A DNA stretch of 64,000 nt, from the NCBI GenBank assembly GCA_963383645.1, contig OY726560.1, forward strand, positions 153,029,488 to 153,093,487, given 5' to 3'. The notes under the pieces were generated by a model. The model was not told the DNA's origin, did no database searches, and was given only the letters and a program-made list of their open reading frames with translations. Shown here piece after piece: positions 63,263-64,000 of this stretch. How positions within the stretch are numbered: the first letter of the stretch is position 1; each line of letters opens with the position of its first letter. Source of the DNA: Muscardinus avellanarius (lineage: Eukaryota > Chordata > Mammalia > Rodentia > Gliridae). Position numbers and translations under genes: made by a program.

Positions 63263-64000
63263 CACACACACACACATTTGTGGACTGGGGGTGTAATGAG
63301 TTCATTCCCCAGTACCACAAACGAGCAAAACTATTTTTAAATGTATCTGTGATGAGCTGTGGAAAGGCAAAGTGTTGTCCTTGTGTTAGGCGAGGTTTTC
63401 ACAGTTGAAGAGTGGACTTCATCGTTTCATTGTGCATGAGGCTGGGAATAAAATCCATCCACACTTTGTCCTGACCCGTTTTGAGTTGGGGCATCCTAAC
63501 TCATTGCGGGTGAGCACCATCGGGGGGCGCTCCCCTTTATCTCAGAGGTCGTGACTTTGGAGTGAGTGGCACTGAGTTCTCTGAATGGGGAAATTGAATC
63601 CAAAAGGCGGCTGCCTGCAATTCATTTTTCCCTCTGCCATTTTCTCCCCTACGTTTTTCTTTTAAGCAGAGAAACAGAAATTGTCCAGAGAAAGGTGGAA
63701 ACTCCAGGGATTTGGGGAGCAGGCAAGAAGCAGTAGTTGTGGGTGTGAGACAACGGGGAGAGCTGGGTGCTCTGGCACACAGGCGGGGCCGTGTCCAGAG
63801 GGGGCAGCCACCGTCAGCTCCGGCTGAGGTGGGCTTTGGAGATATTTTCAGTGTTATTGGATGTTCCCATTTCTTTGAAGTCAGAGACCTCTATTTTTCT
63901 ATGAGGTCTTCCATTTTTTTAAACATTAAAAAGTTTACTTTAAGATAATGGTAGCTTTACATGCAATTTTAAGAAATAACATACAGACATAAGCCAGGTA

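Larger units (their letters stand above)
61653..64000 (+). other. TACC2: TACC2 intron after the first coding exon (incomplete)
   Basis: SINE-rich intronic sequence running out of the window, with an old L1 3' remnant around 62440-62530 and 62769-62840 and nothing recognisable from 63340 to 64000. Confidence 0.6.

Overview
This is a piece of a mammalian nuclear genome, almost certainly a rodent of the squirrel family (ground squirrel or marmot type). The main evidence is the SINE population. About 60 copies have a 7SL/B1-like left half, an A-rich linker and an ID/tRNA-Ala-like right half, which is the squirrel-type B1-dID dimer. Genes are split by GT-AG introns and there is no bacterial gene organisation.

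Layout. Positions 1-11,859 are intergenic and hold repeats, a rearranged L1 (4654-7052) and, directly after it, an uninterrupted open frame of about 270 codons (7058-7867) that resembles the C10orf120 family. Positions 11,860-26,203 (minus strand) hold a complete ten-exon coding region for NSMCE4A, the kleisin subunit of the SMC5/6 complex. Its CpG-island promoter lies at about 25.9-26.4 kb. All ten coding exons were placed by splice sites and codon phase; they sum to 1143 bp, or 380 residues. Positions 26.4-59.4 kb are a large repeat-rich intergenic region. At 61,574-61,652 (plus strand) is the first coding exon of TACC2, which runs out of the window to the right. The order NSMCE4A then TACC2, divergently transcribed, is the arrangement I recall for human 10q26.13, so synteny supports both names.

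The most unusual content is a pair of retrotransposon insertions at 33,368-35,693 and 46,893-48,215. Each carries a GC-rich tandem array with a 100-bp dimeric unit, then a roughly 220-bp AT-richer block with CCAAT and TTTAAA motifs, then an L1-type 3' end with an A-tail. Neither has ORF1 or ORF2 between these parts. Both are bounded by target-site duplications, and in the first copy the array is inverted relative to the 3' end, as expected from twin priming. The architecture is analogous to primate SVA elements: a non-autonomous VNTR-bearing composite that L1 probably mobilises. I do not recognise it as a named family.

Other structures include a solo class II (ERVK-type) LTR with a perfect 6-bp target duplication, MaLR-type LTR remnants, old antisense L1 fragments, two hAT-type DNA-transposon remnants in NSMCE4A introns, nested SINEs that give a relative chronology, one SINE flanked by an unusually long (about 86 bp) duplication, and a G-quadruplex-prone 34-bp minisatellite immediately downstream of NSMCE4A exon 1. 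Family names come from recognition and memory; no database search was run.
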